From contig NZ_CABHWW010000026.1 of NCBI RefSeq assembly GCF_902170305.1, positions 558,001 to 622,000 on the forward strand: 64,000 nucleotides of DNA. Reading direction: 5' to 3'. Each line of letters starts with the position of its first letter. Within the stretch, counting starts at the first letter, position 1. The notes under the pieces are model-generated. The model did not search any database. It worked only from the letters and a program-made list of their open reading frames with translations, and was not told the origin of the DNA. Position numbers and translations under genes: made by a program. This DNA comes from Yersinia alsatica. Lineage in GTDB: Bacteria > Pseudomonadota > Gammaproteobacteria > Enterobacterales > Enterobacteriaceae. Positions 1 through 10,400 of this stretch are shown one piece after another.

Positions 1-596
1 CTATGGTGGATGAGATGGACCCATCCGCCGCTGCAATAAATTCAGTTAATACTTTGGTAAATACTGATGGATATCTGAAAGCGTACAACACCGACTATAT
101 TGCTATCGCGCAATTACTGCAGACTTATCAAGTCTCGTCTGAGCAGGTTTTTGCTTTGCGCGGCAGTGGTGGGATGGCCAAAGCCGTGGCGTTTGCGCTA
201 AAAAATGCCGGTTTTAAGCAGGGTTTTATTATCGCAACCAATGAAAAGACGGGTAAACAGTTAGCGGAGCAATCTGGCTACACTTATCAATCCGATATGC
301 GGGGCGTTCAGGCCGATATGCTGATCAATGCCACGCCGGTGGGGATGGCGGGGGGTAAGGATGCGGATAACATGTCATTTACTGAAGCTGAGGTGAATCA
401 CGCCGAGGTTATTTTTGAGGTGGTGGCACTGCCTGCTATTACTCCGCTGATACGTTATGCCCAAGCACAAGAGAAAACCGTCATTACCGGGGCTGAAGTC
501 TTTGCTATTCAGGCAGTTGAGCAATTTGTGCTGTATACCGGTATTCGTCCGGATCAGGCTTTGTTTGAAAAAGCAGCGGCTTATGCCCGTGGTTGA
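1..596 (+). CDS. shikimate 5-dehydrogenase-like protein (5' truncated by window edge)
   Basis: C-terminal part of an AroE-fold NADP-dependent dehydrogenase; the beginning lies left of the window. The visible 197 residues contain the glycine-rich nucleotide-binding loop GSGGMAKA near visible residue 55, the NATPVGM motif near residue 110 that is typical of shikimate dehydrogenases, and the family's C-terminal helix. The sequence resembles the AroE paralogues (HI0607/YdiB-type) more than canonical AroE, because the loop reads LRGSGGMAK instead of GAGGAS. The physiological substrate of this paralogue group is uncertain. It is followed by a 78-bp gap and then hinT on the same strand. The first in-frame ATG at base 3 is internal, not the true start. 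Confidence 0.8.
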   Translation, partial: MVDEMDPSAAAINSVNTLVNTDGYLKAYNTDYIAIAQLLQTYQVSSEQVFALRGSGGMAKAVAFALKNAGFKQGFIIATNEKTGKQLAEQSGYTYQSDMRGVQADMLINATPVGMAGGKDADNMSFTEAEVNHAEVIFEVVALPAITPLIRYAQAQEKTVITGAEVFAIQAVEQFVLYTGIRPDQALFEKAAAYARG

Positions 597-674
597 TGAT
601 TGAGGTTGAAATCAATAGAAATAGTCGCTCATACTACGCATTCTCCATTTTTATAATGATCAAGGAAATGCGTT

Positions 675-1028
675 ATGGCCGAAGAAACGATTTTCAGCAA
701 AATTATCCGCCGTGAAATTCCTGCCGACGTGGTTTACCAGGATGAACTGGTCACCGCGTTTCGTGATATCGCCCCACAGGCACCAACTCATATCTTAATC
801 ATTCCCAATATTCTTATTCCAACTGTGAATGACGTCACCGCAGAACACGAAGCAACACTCGGCCGAATGATCACCGTGGCTGCTAAACTTGCTAAGCAGG
901 AAGGCATTGATGAAGATGGTTATCGCCTCATTATCAACTGCAACCGCCATGCAGGGCAGGTGGTTTATCATATCCATATGCACTTGGTCGGTGGCCGTGA
1001 TCTGGGTTCCTTGTTATCTCATAAATAA
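675..1028 (+). CDS. hinT: purine nucleoside phosphoramidase HinT (HIT family)
   Basis: 117-residue HIT-domain protein, the normal length for HinT. The histidine triad H99-x-H101-x-H103 lies in [10 protein letters not shown], and the N-terminal [13 protein letters not shown] matches the enteric HinT (YcfF) start. The family hydrolyses AMP-NH2-type phosphoramidates such as adenylated lysine in the cytoplasm. It begins a same-strand run hinT-ycfL-lpoB-thiK-nagZ-ycfP with the same order as in E. coli. The start ATG is preceded by an AAGGAA ribosome binding site about 7 bases upstream. Confidence 0.96.
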   Translation: MAEETIFSKIIRREIPADVVYQDELVTAFRDIAPQAPTHILIIPNILIPTVNDVTAEHEATLGRMITVAAKLAKQEGIDEDGYRLIINCNRHAGQVVYHIHMHLVGGRDLGSLLSHK

Positions 1029-1051
1029 CGACATCTAACTGAGGTAAGCCT

Positions 1052-1441
1052 ATGCGCCGTACGAAGGCGTTTTTATTACCGGTGATTGCGTTGGCAAGTA
1101 TGGCGACATTGCTGGGGTGCAGCAGCCCGAAAGGGATTGCGGTTAATAAGCAGCAAACCGTGGTAATGGATTCGTCGGTACTGACGGCGGGCATTTTGGC
1201 TTCTCAACCCACAGTCTCAACTTCTTCTGGTAATAATACGGCGCGCTCGGTGATTACCAATAGCCAAAATAAACCGATGAAAATAAACTACCGTTTTTAT
1301 TGGTATGATGCGCAAGGCTTGGATGTGCCACCGCAGGAAGCGCCGCGCTCCATTATTGTGGCGCCAGACGATGATGTGGACATTCAATCAGTTAATAATA
1401 ACTTTAATGCGCGCAGTGCGCGTGTTCATATATTTTTATAA
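1052..1441 (+). CDS. ycfL: YcfL family lipoprotein
   Basis: 129-residue predicted outer-membrane lipoprotein. A hydrophobic signal ends in the lipobox LLGC with the lipidated cysteine at residue 23, followed by SS, which disfavours inner-membrane retention. The mature part is the DUF1425/YcfL domain, whose function is not established. It sits 23 bp after hinT and about 110 bp before lpoB, as in E. coli, where the neighbouring LpoB acts on peptidoglycan synthases. The identification rests on the lipobox, the length and the gene order. Confidence 0.9.
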   Translation: MRRTKAFLLPVIALASMATLLGCSSPKGIAVNKQQTVVMDSSVLTAGILASQPTVSTSSGNNTARSVITNSQNKPMKINYRFYWYDAQGLDVPPQEAPRSIIVAPDDDVDIQSVNNNFNARSARVHIFL

Positions 1442-1550
1442 CAGTCAGATTGTTATGCCCAAAGAACTTGGCGTTGCAGAGAGGTAGCAAGCGAAATCCT
1501 GTGCAATTTCAAGAACCAAGGGGATATCATCGCGCTATTGGAGTGGGACA

Positions 1551-2135
1551 ATGAAAAGGTATTTATCTGTGGCTTTGGCGGCACTGGTGCTGACAGGCTG
1601 TATGACTCGGGCACCTACTGAGCCAACCACCACGCCACCCGTCACCATTGAGCCGGTCACACCACCCGTAATTGAAACTCCTCCACCGGTAGACACAGTG
1701 CCGCAGCCACCAAAAATGCAGCAGTCGATTGACTGGGCTGGCAGTGTCGAGCCGTTGGTTGCACAAATGGTTAATAGTAACGATGTCGCCAATGGCAGCA
1801 TATTGCTGCTCGATAGCGTCAAAAATAATACCAACGGGGCATTACAAACCGCTAAAGCGACCTCGGCACTGCATCAGGTGCTGACATCCAATAAAAAGTT
1901 TGTGTTGATCTCGCCGCAGCAACTGGCTGTTGCTAAGCAAACACTGGGGTTATCAGAAGAAGATAGCCTGGGTTCGCGTAGCAAAGCGATTGGTCTGGCC
2001 CGTTATGTCAGCGCCCAATATGTGCTGTACAGCGATGTCAGTGGCGATGTGAAATCACCGACTATCGAAATGCAATTAATGCAGGCGCAAACCGGCGAAA
2101 TCATCTGGTCAGGTAATGGCCCGGTCAAGCGCTGA
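1551..2135 (+). CDS. lpoB: penicillin-binding protein activator LpoB
   Basis: 194-residue outer-membrane lipoprotein that in E. coli activates PBP1b. The signal peptide ends in the lipobox LTGC (C17). It is followed by a disordered Pro/Thr-rich stretch to about residue 60 that spans the periplasm, and then by the globular LpoB domain (about residues 65-194), which contacts the UB2H domain of the synthase. The 3' end overlaps the start of thiK by 20 bp, suggesting coupled translation. Length and domain order agree with the family. Confidence 0.95.
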   Translation: MKRYLSVALAALVLTGCMTRAPTEPTTTPPVTIEPVTPPVIETPPPVDTVPQPPKMQQSIDWAGSVEPLVAQMVNSNDVANGSILLLDSVKNNTNGALQTAKATSALHQVLTSNKKFVLISPQQLAVAKQTLGLSEEDSLGSRSKAIGLARYVSAQYVLYSDVSGDVKSPTIEMQLMQAQTGEIIWSGNGPVKR

Positions 2136-2997
2136 TCCCTCTCTTTATGCGCTTATTGCCAGCATCAATCCGGCGGTGAAAACCGCCGATTGTCATATTA
2201 GCCCGGTGTCAGGCCTAACCGGCGAAAGTTGGCGCATTTCCCAACGGTCAAACAGTGCCCCGAATATTGACTGGCTGGCGCGTGAGCAATCGGCGCAAAA
2301 AGCCCAGTTGGGGGTTAACCGGCGGCAGGAGCGTAAACTGCTGCGGCATGTGGCGGGTAGCGATTTATCCCCGGTGATTATTGCTGCCAATCAGCGCTGG
2401 TTAGTGGTTAATTGGCTTGAAGGTGACGTTGTCACTAATGAGCAATTCATTGAATTATCAGATAATGGTCAGTTGGCACGTCTGATGACCCGCCTGCATC
2501 ATTTGCCTGCCAGTGGCTATCGGCTGGATTTACGTGGTCAGCTCATCCGTTATGGGCGTCTGATTGATCCCAAGCGCCGCTCACCAAGCTGGTTGCGGCT
2601 CCAGCATGATTTTATCCGCCAACCACTGCCGCAACCGGTGAAGCTGGCCCCTCTGCATATGGATATTCATCCCGGCAATCTTTTAATGACTCCGACTGGG
2701 CTAAAATTAATTGACTGGGAATATGCTGCGGATGGCGATATTGCACTCGATATCGCCGCGCTGTTTGGCAGTAACCAATGGTCAATGGCGCAACAGCAGG
2801 CTTTTTTACAGCACTATTGCCATAGTGAGCAGGGTTATCATGACATTGCACGTTTATCCCGTCAGATACCGCGCTGGTTACCGTGGATTGATTACCTGAT
2901 GTTGATGTGGTTTGAGGTGCGCTGGCAACAGACTGGGAACAGTCAATTTTTGCAATGGGCTGCGCCGCTACGTCAGCGATTCAATCTCTCTTTTTGA
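2116..2997 (+). CDS. thiK: thiamine kinase ThiK
   Basis: 293-residue kinase of the aminoglycoside phosphotransferase/choline kinase fold, corresponding to E. coli YcfN (ThiK), which phosphorylates salvaged thiamine to thiamine monophosphate. The catalytic loop HMDIHPGN (near residue 181) supplies the Asp and Asn, and LIDWEYA (near residue 198) carries the metal-binding Asp. The start ATG lies inside lpoB, so the two are translationally linked. It is followed 28 bp later by nagZ. The assignment rests on these motifs and on the synteny. Confidence 0.9.
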   Translation: MARSSADPSLYALIASINPAVKTADCHISPVSGLTGESWRISQRSNSAPNIDWLAREQSAQKAQLGVNRRQERKLLRHVAGSDLSPVIIAANQRWLVVNWLEGDVVTNEQFIELSDNGQLARLMTRLHHLPASGYRLDLRGQLIRYGRLIDPKRRSPSWLRLQHDFIRQPLPQPVKLAPLHMDIHPGNLLMTPTGLKLIDWEYAADGDIALDIAALFGSNQWSMAQQQAFLQHYCHSEQGYHDIARLSRQIPRWLPWIDYLMLMWFEVRWQQTGNSQFLQWAAPLRQRFNLSF

Positions 2998-3025
2998 TGT
3001 TAAATATAAAATTTATGGAGTTGTC

Positions 3026-4051
3026 GTGGGTCCAGTGATGCTAGATGTTGCCAGCTATGAGCTGGATGCGGAAGAACGTGAGATTTTAAAGCACCCGCTA
3101 GTGGGGGGCTTGATTCTATTCAGCCGTAATTTTCATGATGCCGAACAGTTGCGTGAGTTAGTGCGTCAAATTAGGGCGGCATCCCATGAGCGCCTAGTGG
3201 TGGCGGTTGATCAGGAAGGCGGCAGGGTTCAACGTTTTCGTGAGGGTTTTACCCGCCTGCCAGCGGCTCAGTCGTTTGCCGCCATTAATGATGCGGCCAC
3301 TGCCGCTCAACTGGCGCAAGAAGCGGGCTGGTTGATGGCTGCTGAAATGATCGCAATGGATATTGATATCAGTTTTGCACCGGTATTGGATATTGGTCAT
3401 GTCAGTGCCGCGATTGGCGAGCGTTCATTCCATAGCGACCCGCAACAAGCGATGAATATGGCCGAGTGCTTTATTCGTGGGATGCATAGCGCGGGTATGA
3501 AAACTACCGGTAAACACTTCCCCGGCCATGGCGCAGTCACGGCAGACTCACATAAAGAGACGCCACGGGATAATCGACCGCTGGCAGAAATCCGTACTCA
3601 TGATATGGTTATATTTCGCGAACTGATCGCCCGGGGATTACTGGATGCCATCATGCCCGCCCATGTGATTTATACTGAAGGTGATGCGCGCCCGGCAAGT
3701 GGCTCAGCTTACTGGCTGCAAACCATACTGCGCCAAGAGCTTGGCTTTGATGGCATCATCTTCTCTGATGATTTATCCATGGAAGGTGCCGCAATCATGG
3801 GCAGTTATGCTGAGCGCGGGCAGGCCTCTTTGGATGCTGGCTGCGACATGATTCTGGTCTGCAATAACCGTCAGGGCGCGGTAAGTGTGTTAGATAACCT
3901 GTCTCCGGTCAAAGCAGACCAAGTGGCGCGCTTGTATCATTCTGGGCAGTTCAGCCGCCAGGCGTTGATGGCATCATCACGTTGGCAGCAGGCGAATAAG
4001 GCATTAACAGCACTCAGTGAGCGTTGGGATGCACATAAACAAATGTCGTAG
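3026..4051 (+). CDS. nagZ: beta-N-acetylglucosaminidase NagZ
   Basis: 341-residue GH3 beta-hexosaminidase of peptidoglycan recycling; it cleaves GlcNAc from anhydro-muropeptides in the cytoplasm. The GTG start is chosen because the protein then begins MGPVMLDV as in E. coli, and TGGAG precedes it. With this start the catalytic Asp174 and His176 fall in the loop [16 protein letters not shown], and the nucleophile Asp248 in [10 protein letters not shown], matching the family numbering exactly. An upstream in-frame ATG at 2912 lies within thiK and is rejected. NagK, encoded at 14410, phosphorylates the GlcNAc released here. Confidence 0.96.
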   Translation: MGPVMLDVASYELDAEEREILKHPLVGGLILFSRNFHDAEQLRELVRQIRAASHERLVVAVDQEGGRVQRFREGFTRLPAAQSFAAINDAATAAQLAQEAGWLMAAEMIAMDIDISFAPVLDIGHVSAAIGERSFHSDPQQAMNMAECFIRGMHSAGMKTTGKHFPGHGAVTADSHKETPRDNRPLAEIRTHDMVIFRELIARGLLDAIMPAHVIYTEGDARPASGSAYWLQTILRQELGFDGIIFSDDLSMEGAAIMGSYAERGQASLDAGCDMILVCNNRQGAVSVLDNLSPVKADQVARLYHSGQFSRQALMASSRWQQANKALTALSERWDAHKQMS

Positions 4052-4062
4052 CGAGGATAAAT

Positions 4063-4605
4063 ATGATCGTCTATTTACATGGTTTTGATTCCAACAGCCC
4101 GGGTAATCACGAGAAAGTCCTGCAACTGCAATTCATCGATCCGGATGTACGCTTTATCAGTTACAGCACCTTGCATCCGCGCCATGATATGCAGCATTTA
4201 CTGAAAGAAGTCGATAAAGCCATTCAGCAAGGTGGTGATGCTAAGTCACTGATTTGTGGTGTGGGTTTAGGCGGATTCTGGGCAGAACGTATTGGTTTCC
4301 TGTGTGGGATCCGCCAAGTTGCCTTCAATCCAAATCTTTATCCGCAAAACAACATGAGCGGAAAAATCGATCGCCCGGAAGAGTACATTGATATTGCCAG
4401 TAAGTGTGTTAATGACTTCCGCGAGAAAAACCGTGACCGCTGTCTGGTAGTATTGTCGCGTCATGATGAAATGCTTGATAGCCAGCAAACTGCCGGTGAT
4501 TTGCATCATTATTATGAAATTGTCTGGGATGATAAACAGACTCATAAATTTAAGGATCTTTCCCCTCATCTTCAGCGGATCAAGGCCTTTAAAACCCTCG
4601 GCTAG
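4063..4605 (+). CDS. ycfP: YcfP family alpha/beta-hydrolase
   Basis: 180-residue protein matching the UPF0227/YcfP family, a small alpha/beta-hydrolase fold with YLHGF at residues 4-8. The nucleophile-elbow position reads GVGLGG (about residue 67), so the serine of a normal GxSxG elbow is replaced; whether the enzyme is active is unclear. It is 11 bp downstream of nagZ, the normal enteric context. No specific substrate is known to me. Confidence 0.9.
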   Translation: MIVYLHGFDSNSPGNHEKVLQLQFIDPDVRFISYSTLHPRHDMQHLLKEVDKAIQQGGDAKSLICGVGLGGFWAERIGFLCGIRQVAFNPNLYPQNNMSGKIDRPEEYIDIASKCVNDFREKNRDRCLVVLSRHDEMLDSQQTAGDLHHYYEIVWDDKQTHKFKDLSPHLQRIKAFKTLG

Positions 4606-5014
4606 TCAACAGCGAGTGAGTGAATAACCAGCAATTAAAATGGTTTTTTGTTAATGGTTGGTTAACTACAGTGCTGTTTACGCTTTATTATCTGGCTTGG
4701 AAAAAGGAGGCAACATACTTTTTTCAGGCCATTTTTATGACATAAATTCCTAGAATAGATCTTTATCTCCCATCAGATAGAAAAATCGTAAACTGTGACT
4801 AAACGCTAACTATTTGAATCTTCTTCCAGAAAAATTTGCTCTGCTGCCAGTTTAATCAAAAAAAGTTGATATATATCAATTTTGGTATGACCAAATAACC
4901 CTGCGTGATATTCTGACTACAGATTATTGAATTAGCATCATCGAACCCTATGTTATCTAAGGATATTATTCTTTTACCCTTAGCTAACAATTGGTTCACA
5001 TTTAGGGGGTCATT
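4606..5014. other. ycfP-ndh intergenic regulatory region
   Basis: A 409-bp AT-rich spacer without a convincing gene. It contains a perfect FNR palindrome at 4866-4879 and the ribosome binding region of ndh (AGGGGG about 5 bases before the TTG start). Confidence 0.7.
4866..4879. promoter_or_regulatory. FNR binding site upstream of ndh
   Basis: TTGATATATATCAA is a perfect match to the FNR consensus TTGAT-N4-ATCAA, about 136 bp upstream of the ndh start. In E. coli FNR represses ndh anaerobically, so a repressor role here is the natural inference. The transcription start is not mapped. Confidence 0.85.
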
Positions 5015-6319
5015 TTGACAACGCCGAAGAAAAAAATCGTTATTATTGGTGGTGGTGCCGGCGGTCTTGAGCTGGCAACCAGTCTGGGTCATAAGCTGGG
5101 TCGCAGCAAAAAAGCTGAGATCGTCTTGGTTGATCGTAACCACAGTCATTTGTGGAAGCCGCTGTTACATGAAGTGGCTACCGGTTCTCTGGATGATGGT
5201 GTTGATGCACTGAGCTACCTTGCTCATGCTCGTAACCACTATTTTAATTTCCAGTTGGGTTCTTTAACCAACATTAATCGTGAAACCAAAACCCTCAGTC
5301 TGGCTGAGATTTGCGACGAACACGGTGATGTGTTGGTCACTCAGCGCGAATTGAGCTATGACATTTTGGTGATGGCGCTGGGCAGCACCTCAAATGACTT
5401 TGGTACGCCGGGGGTGAAAGAAAACTGTATCTTCCTGGATAACCCGCATCAGGCGCACCGCTTCCATAATGAAATGCTCAACCTGTTCCTGAAATATTCA
5501 GCACAACCGGGTGAAAAGGGCAAAGTTAATATCGCCATCGTCGGTGGTGGTGCCACCGGCGTTGAACTCTCTGCTGAGCTGCACAATGCGGTGAAACAGC
5601 TGCATAGCTACGGTTTTGAGGGCTTGGATAATCAGGCGCTGAATGTCACGCTGGTTGAGGCCGGTGAGCGCATTCTACCGGCACTGCCGCCACGTATTTC
5701 CGCTGCGGCTCATCAGGAATTGATTAAGCTGGGTGTTCGCGTATTGACCAAAACTATGGTCACCAGCGCTGACGAAAAGGGGCTGAATACAAAAGATGGC
5801 GAGTTCATCAATGCGGACCTGATGGTATGGGCTGCGGGTATCAAAGCACCGGACTTTATGAAAGATATCGCCGGGCTGGAAACCAACCGTATTAATCAAT
5901 TGGTGGTTGAGCCAACGCTGCAAACCACCCGTGATCCGAATATTTTTGCGATTGGTGACTGTGCTTCTTGCCCACAACCCAACGGCGGTTTCGTGCCTCC
6001 ACGCGCCCAGTCTGCGCATCAGATGGCCAGCCGCTGCTACAGCAATATTCTGGCCTTGCTAAATGAGCAGCCGCTGAAACCTTATATCTATAAAGACCAC
6101 GGCTCGCTGGTTTCCCTGTCGAAATTCAGTACTGTCGGTAGCCTGATGGGTAACCTGATGCGCGGTTCGATGATGGTGGAAGGCCGTGTGGCCCGCGTGG
6201 TGTATATCTCGCTGTATCGTATGCATCAGGTGGCACTGCATGGTTATACCAAGACCGGTCTGATGATGCTGGTGGGTGGGATTAACCGAGTTATTAGACC
6301 GCGGTTAAAACTCCACTAA
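5015..6319 (+). CDS. ndh: NADH:quinone oxidoreductase II (NDH-2)
   Basis: 434-residue single-subunit, non-proton-pumping NADH dehydrogenase of the respiratory chain, FAD-containing and membrane-associated. Two dinucleotide-binding folds are visible: GGGAGGLE near residue 12 (FAD) and GGGATGVE near residue 175 (NADH). The C-terminus, with its amphipathic basic end [11 protein letters not shown], is the E. coli form. TTG is the start codon, giving MTTPKKKI, with AGGGGG just upstream. Single transcription unit with a terminator at 6377-6407. Confidence 0.97.
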   Translation: MTTPKKKIVIIGGGAGGLELATSLGHKLGRSKKAEIVLVDRNHSHLWKPLLHEVATGSLDDGVDALSYLAHARNHYFNFQLGSLTNINRETKTLSLAEICDEHGDVLVTQRELSYDILVMALGSTSNDFGTPGVKENCIFLDNPHQAHRFHNEMLNLFLKYSAQPGEKGKVNIAIVGGGATGVELSAELHNAVKQLHSYGFEGLDNQALNVTLVEAGERILPALPPRISAAAHQELIKLGVRVLTKTMVTSADEKGLNTKDGEFINADLMVWAAGIKAPDFMKDIAGLETNRINQLVVEPTLQTTRDPNIFAIGDCASCPQPNGGFVPPRAQSAHQMASRCYSNILALLNEQPLKPYIYKDHGSLVSLSKFSTVGSLMGNLMRGSMMVEGRVARVVYISLYRMHQVALHGYTKTGLMMLVGGINRVIRPRLKLH

Positions 6320-6733
6320 TGTGGCAATGAGCGTAGCCAACGCACATGCAGCTTGAAGAATGATTGGTTAAACAGGCCGCTGCCATCGATGATGGTGGCG
6401 GTTTTTTGCTTTTAGTGGCGCACGGAAAGCTAAAGGCTTTCGCACGTAATGCTAAATTTTCAGCATAAAACTCCGCAGTAACAAATTATCGCAGTCGGAT
6501 TCCTCCTAAACATATGCATTCACACCTATTATCTGGGTGTTTAGTCCATTTGTCTTATTGCTAGGCCAAAGCACAGTGTGCAGACTTCATGTGTTTACAG
6601 ACGGCGAGTCACGCACGCCGTATTCCGCTAATAAGAGGTCAACCCTCAAATACCGGGCGCTGACAGATTTTCGTTTTTTATTTTGGAATTCTGCGGCAGA
6701 AGATGCGTGGTAACACTTTCAGGAGGATTTCCT
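6320..6733. other. ndh-ycfJ spacer
   Basis: A 414-bp interval. Apart from the ndh terminator and the ycfJ Shine-Dalgarno AGGAGG (6721-6726) I see no gene or strong regulatory motif. Confidence 0.6.
6377..6407 (+). terminator. rho-independent terminator of ndh
   Basis: 11-bp stem CCGCTGCCATC / GATGGTGGCGG (two G-U pairs) with loop GAT, followed by six T residues, 57 bp after the ndh stop. Confidence 0.85.
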
Positions 6734-7273
6734 GTGAACAAATCAATGTTAGCAGGTGTGGGTATCGGTATCGCGGCTGCTCTGGGAATTGCCGCTGTCG
6801 CGAGTATGAATGTCTTCTCCGGCGCACCGCAATATGCACAAGTTCTTACTGCGACACCGATTAAAGAGACGGTTAAAACGCCTCGCCAGGAATGTCGTAA
6901 TGTGACCGTCACTCACCGTAAGCCGGTGCAGGACGAGAATCAGATAGCGGGTTCAGTGTTGGGTGCTGTTGCTGGTGGGGTTCTGGGCCATCAGGTAGGC
7001 GGCGGTCGAGGTAAAGATATTGCCACTGTAGCGGGTGCTTTAGCGGGCGGGTATGCCGGTAATCGCGTCCAAAGTAATATGCAGGAGAGTGATACTTACA
7101 CCACAACCCAACAACGTTGCCAAACTGTTTACGATAAGTCACAGAAAATGTTGGGATATGACGTAACCTACAAAATTGGCGATCAGCAGGGGAAAATTCG
7201 CATGGATCGTGATCCAGGCACGCAGATTCCAATCGATAAAAATGGTCAACTGATACTGAACAACCGAGCATAA
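6734..7273 (+). CDS. ycfJ: YcfJ family glycine-zipper protein
   Basis: 179-residue envelope protein with a glycine-zipper 2TM-type domain. The N-terminal hydrophobic segment (about residues 5-25) is followed by a conserved PRQECRNVTVTH stretch, then the zipper GSVLGAVAGGVLGHQVGGG...GALAGGYAGN at about residues 72-110, and a C-terminal domain identical in pattern to E. coli YcfJ. The GTG start is preferred because AGGAGG lies 7 bases upstream and the protein then begins VNKSMLAG as in E. coli. An in-frame ATG at 6683 would add an unconserved extension. Function unknown. Confidence 0.92.
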   Translation: MNKSMLAGVGIGIAAALGIAAVASMNVFSGAPQYAQVLTATPIKETVKTPRQECRNVTVTHRKPVQDENQIAGSVLGAVAGGVLGHQVGGGRGKDIATVAGALAGGYAGNRVQSNMQESDTYTTTQQRCQTVYDKSQKMLGYDVTYKIGDQQGKIRMDRDPGTQIPIDKNGQLILNNRA

Positions 7274-7370
7274 TAGAAAATCTGTTGTCCAAGACCTTGC
7301 ATTAAGAACCCGTGTTTAGTGCTAATTCTGATCGTCTAATTTGCTGAATAAACGAGTGGCATTAGCATTA

Positions 7371-7398
7371 CGCGGGTTTCTCATATCTGAAACCCGCG
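7371..7398. terminator. inverted repeat between convergent ycfJ and mfd
   Basis: A 10-bp perfect stem CGCGGGTTTC / GAAACCCGCG with an 8-base loop lies between the convergent ycfJ and mfd ends. Neither side has a long T run, so it is a terminator-like hairpin rather than a certain terminator. Confidence 0.5.
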
Positions 7399-7407
7399 CT
7401 AGTTATC

Positions 7408-10400
7408 TTATTGAGCCACTCGATGTTGAGCAAATGACGCCAGCAGCTCACTGATAAACTTCAGCCGCTGCGCTCTATCACTCAAGTCCTGCATAAACTT
7501 CAGTTTAGTTGGCCCTTCCAGCCGGAATATCTGCGGCTGGCGTTGCAACAAACCAATCAGATAGACAGGATCAACTTGGTTTTTCTCACCAAACTCGATA
7601 AAGCCCCCGCGCTCATTACCTTCAATTCGTTTGATACCTAACTTCTGTGCCTGCTGGCGCAATTCTGCGGTATGTAACAGATAACGGGCGGCATCCGGGA
7701 GTTTGCCAAAGCGATCGATTAGCTCCACTTTTAACTCATCGAGTTCGGTTTCATTCCGCGCACTAGCAATACGCTTATAGAACGAAAGCCGGACATTCAC
7801 ATCTGGAATAAAGTCTTCGGGCAGTAACACCGGCATGCGCATTTCAATTTCGGTTTGATTGCTGGTCAAATCCTCCAGTGACGGCTCTCTGCCTTCTTTC
7901 AGCGCATCTACCGCGCTTTCCAGTAGCTCCATATACAGTGAGAAACCGATGGTAGTCATCTGACCGCTTTGGTCCTCGCCGAGCAGTTCACCGGCACCTC
8001 GAATCTCCAGATCATGGGTTGCCAACGCAAAGCCAGCGCCCAGGTCTTCCAGTGATGCAATGGCCTCGAGCCGTTTTTTGGCATCGGTGGTCATGGCTTT
8101 TGGATTCGGTGTGAGCAGGTAAGCATAAGCCTGATGGTGAGAACGCCCGACTCGGCCTCGTAATTGGTGCAGCTGTGCCAGACCAAAATGATCGGCCCGC
8201 TCAATAATAATGGTATTGGCGCTGGGAATATCAATCCCCGTTTCGATAATGGTCGTGCAGACCAAAACGTTAAAACGTTGATGATGGAAATCATTCATCA
8301 CACGCTCAAGATCCCGCTCTCGCATTTGGCCGTGACCAATGGCAATACGGGCTTCTGGCACTAATTCCGCCAATCGTTGGGTGGCTTTTTCGATGTTTTC
8401 TACATCGTTGTAGAGGTAGTAAACCTGCCCCCCACGGAGAATTTCACGCAAGATCGCTTCCCGCACCACCAAGCTGTCGTACTCGCGGACAAAGGTTTTT
8501 ACCGCTAAACGACGTGCCGGTGGCGTGGCAATAATCGACAAGTCGCGCATGCCACTCATTGCCATATTCAAGGTGCGTGGGATCGGCGTGGCTGTTAGTG
8601 TCAGGATATCGACATCAGCGCGCATCGCTTTGATTCGCTCTTTATGGCGCACCCCGAAGCGATGTTCTTCATCAACAATCAGCAGGCCAAGGTCTTGCCA
8701 GCGCAGGTCACTTTGCAGCAACTTGTGGGTGCCGATAATAATATCGACTTTCCCTTCAGCGGCTTGTTCCAGAATCACTTGCTGCTCTTTGGCGCTACGG
8801 AAGCGCGACATCATTTCTATCCGCACTGGCCAAGTGGCAAAGCGGTCGCGGAAGTTGTCAAAATGCTGTTGGGCGAGCAGGGTGGTCGGCACCAAAACCG
8901 CAACTTGCTTATTATTCGCCACCGCCAGGAAAGCCGCGCGCATAGCCACTTCGGTTTTACCGAAGCCAACATCGCCACACACCAGACGGTCCATCGCCAG
9001 TGGTTGGCACATGTCGCTGAGAACCGCATTGATTGCCTGTTCTTGATCGGGCGTGGTCTCAAATGGGAAGCTTTGGCAGAATAGCTGGTATTGCTCGCGA
9101 TCGAGTTTGAATTTAAAGCCCGATTTAACCGCGCGCTGTGCATAGATATCCAGCAGCTCGGCAGCCACATCGCGCACTTTTTCAGCGGCTTTTTGCCGCG
9201 CCCGGCTCCAGGCATCACCACCCAGTTTATGCAGTGGGGCATTTTCATCGGCGCCACCGGAGTAGCGGCTGATGAGATGTAATGATGAGACCGGCACATA
9301 CAGCTTATCTTCGCCCGCATAGGTCAATATCAGGTATTCAGCTTTGATGCCGCCAGCTTCAAGGGTGGTCAAACCGAGATAGCGACCGACACCATGTTCT
9401 AAGTGAACTACCGGTTGGCCGGGGCGCAACTCAGCCAAATTGCGAATTAAAGTGTCAGTATTAATAGTCCGGCGATTATCTTGCCGACGGCGGCTCACAC
9501 GCTCGCCGAGCAGGTCGCTTTCACAAATCAGCGCCAACTGCTTATCGGTATCAAGGAAGCCGCGCTCACTGGCCCCAATCATCAGATAATGACCAGGAAC
9601 CGTGGCTTGAGATAGCTGAGTTATCAGGGTCGGACTGATTTTTATGCGCGCCAGCAAATCTTGCAAGGTTTCACGCCGGCCCTCACTTTCGACCGAGAAC
9701 ACCACACTGCCGCTGAAGGACTCAATAAAGCGCCGCAGATTATCCAGTGGGGCTTTTTGCTGCGCCTGAACCGCCAAATCAGGCAATGCCTGATAATCCA
9801 AATTGGTGTTGGCTGTTTTAGTCGGCAGTTTGTCAGTTTTAAACTGAACGCGCGGCCACTCTTTTAGCTCGTTGAAGAGTGAATCAACCCGCAGCCATAA
9901 GGTTTCGGGCGCCAGTAATGGGCGCATTGGGTCAACCCGGCGGCTCTCAAAGCGCTGGTTAACATCCAGCCAAAAGCGCTCTGCTGAGTTTTCTAGGTCA
10001 CCGGTGTTAATCAGTAAGGTATTTTCAGGTAAATAACTAAAGAGTGAAGGCAACGGCTGGCTGAAGAACAGCGGCTGCCAATATTCAATACCGGCCGGCC
10101 AGATGCCTTTGCTCACTTGCTGATAAATATGTTCAGCATCACGGCGAACTTCAAACTGTTCACGCCACTGGCTGCGGAACAACTCAATCGCGGTTTTATC
10201 GATTGGAAACTCATGGGCGGGCAGTAAGTTTATCTGCTCAACTTCCGACAGTGTGCGCTGGGTATCAACATCAAATACCCGCAAGCTATCAATATCATCA
10301 TCAAAGAAATCAATTCGGTAGGGTTCTTCGCTACCCATTGGGTACAGGTCTAGCAGTGCACCACGAGTGGCAAACTCACCGTGTTCCATCACTTGATCAA

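Noticed and set aside
8525-9320. Several long open frames on both strands within mfd
   Set aside because: They are alternative frames of the mfd coding sequence, which shows full-length conserved helicase motifs; the overlapping frames encode no coherent domain.
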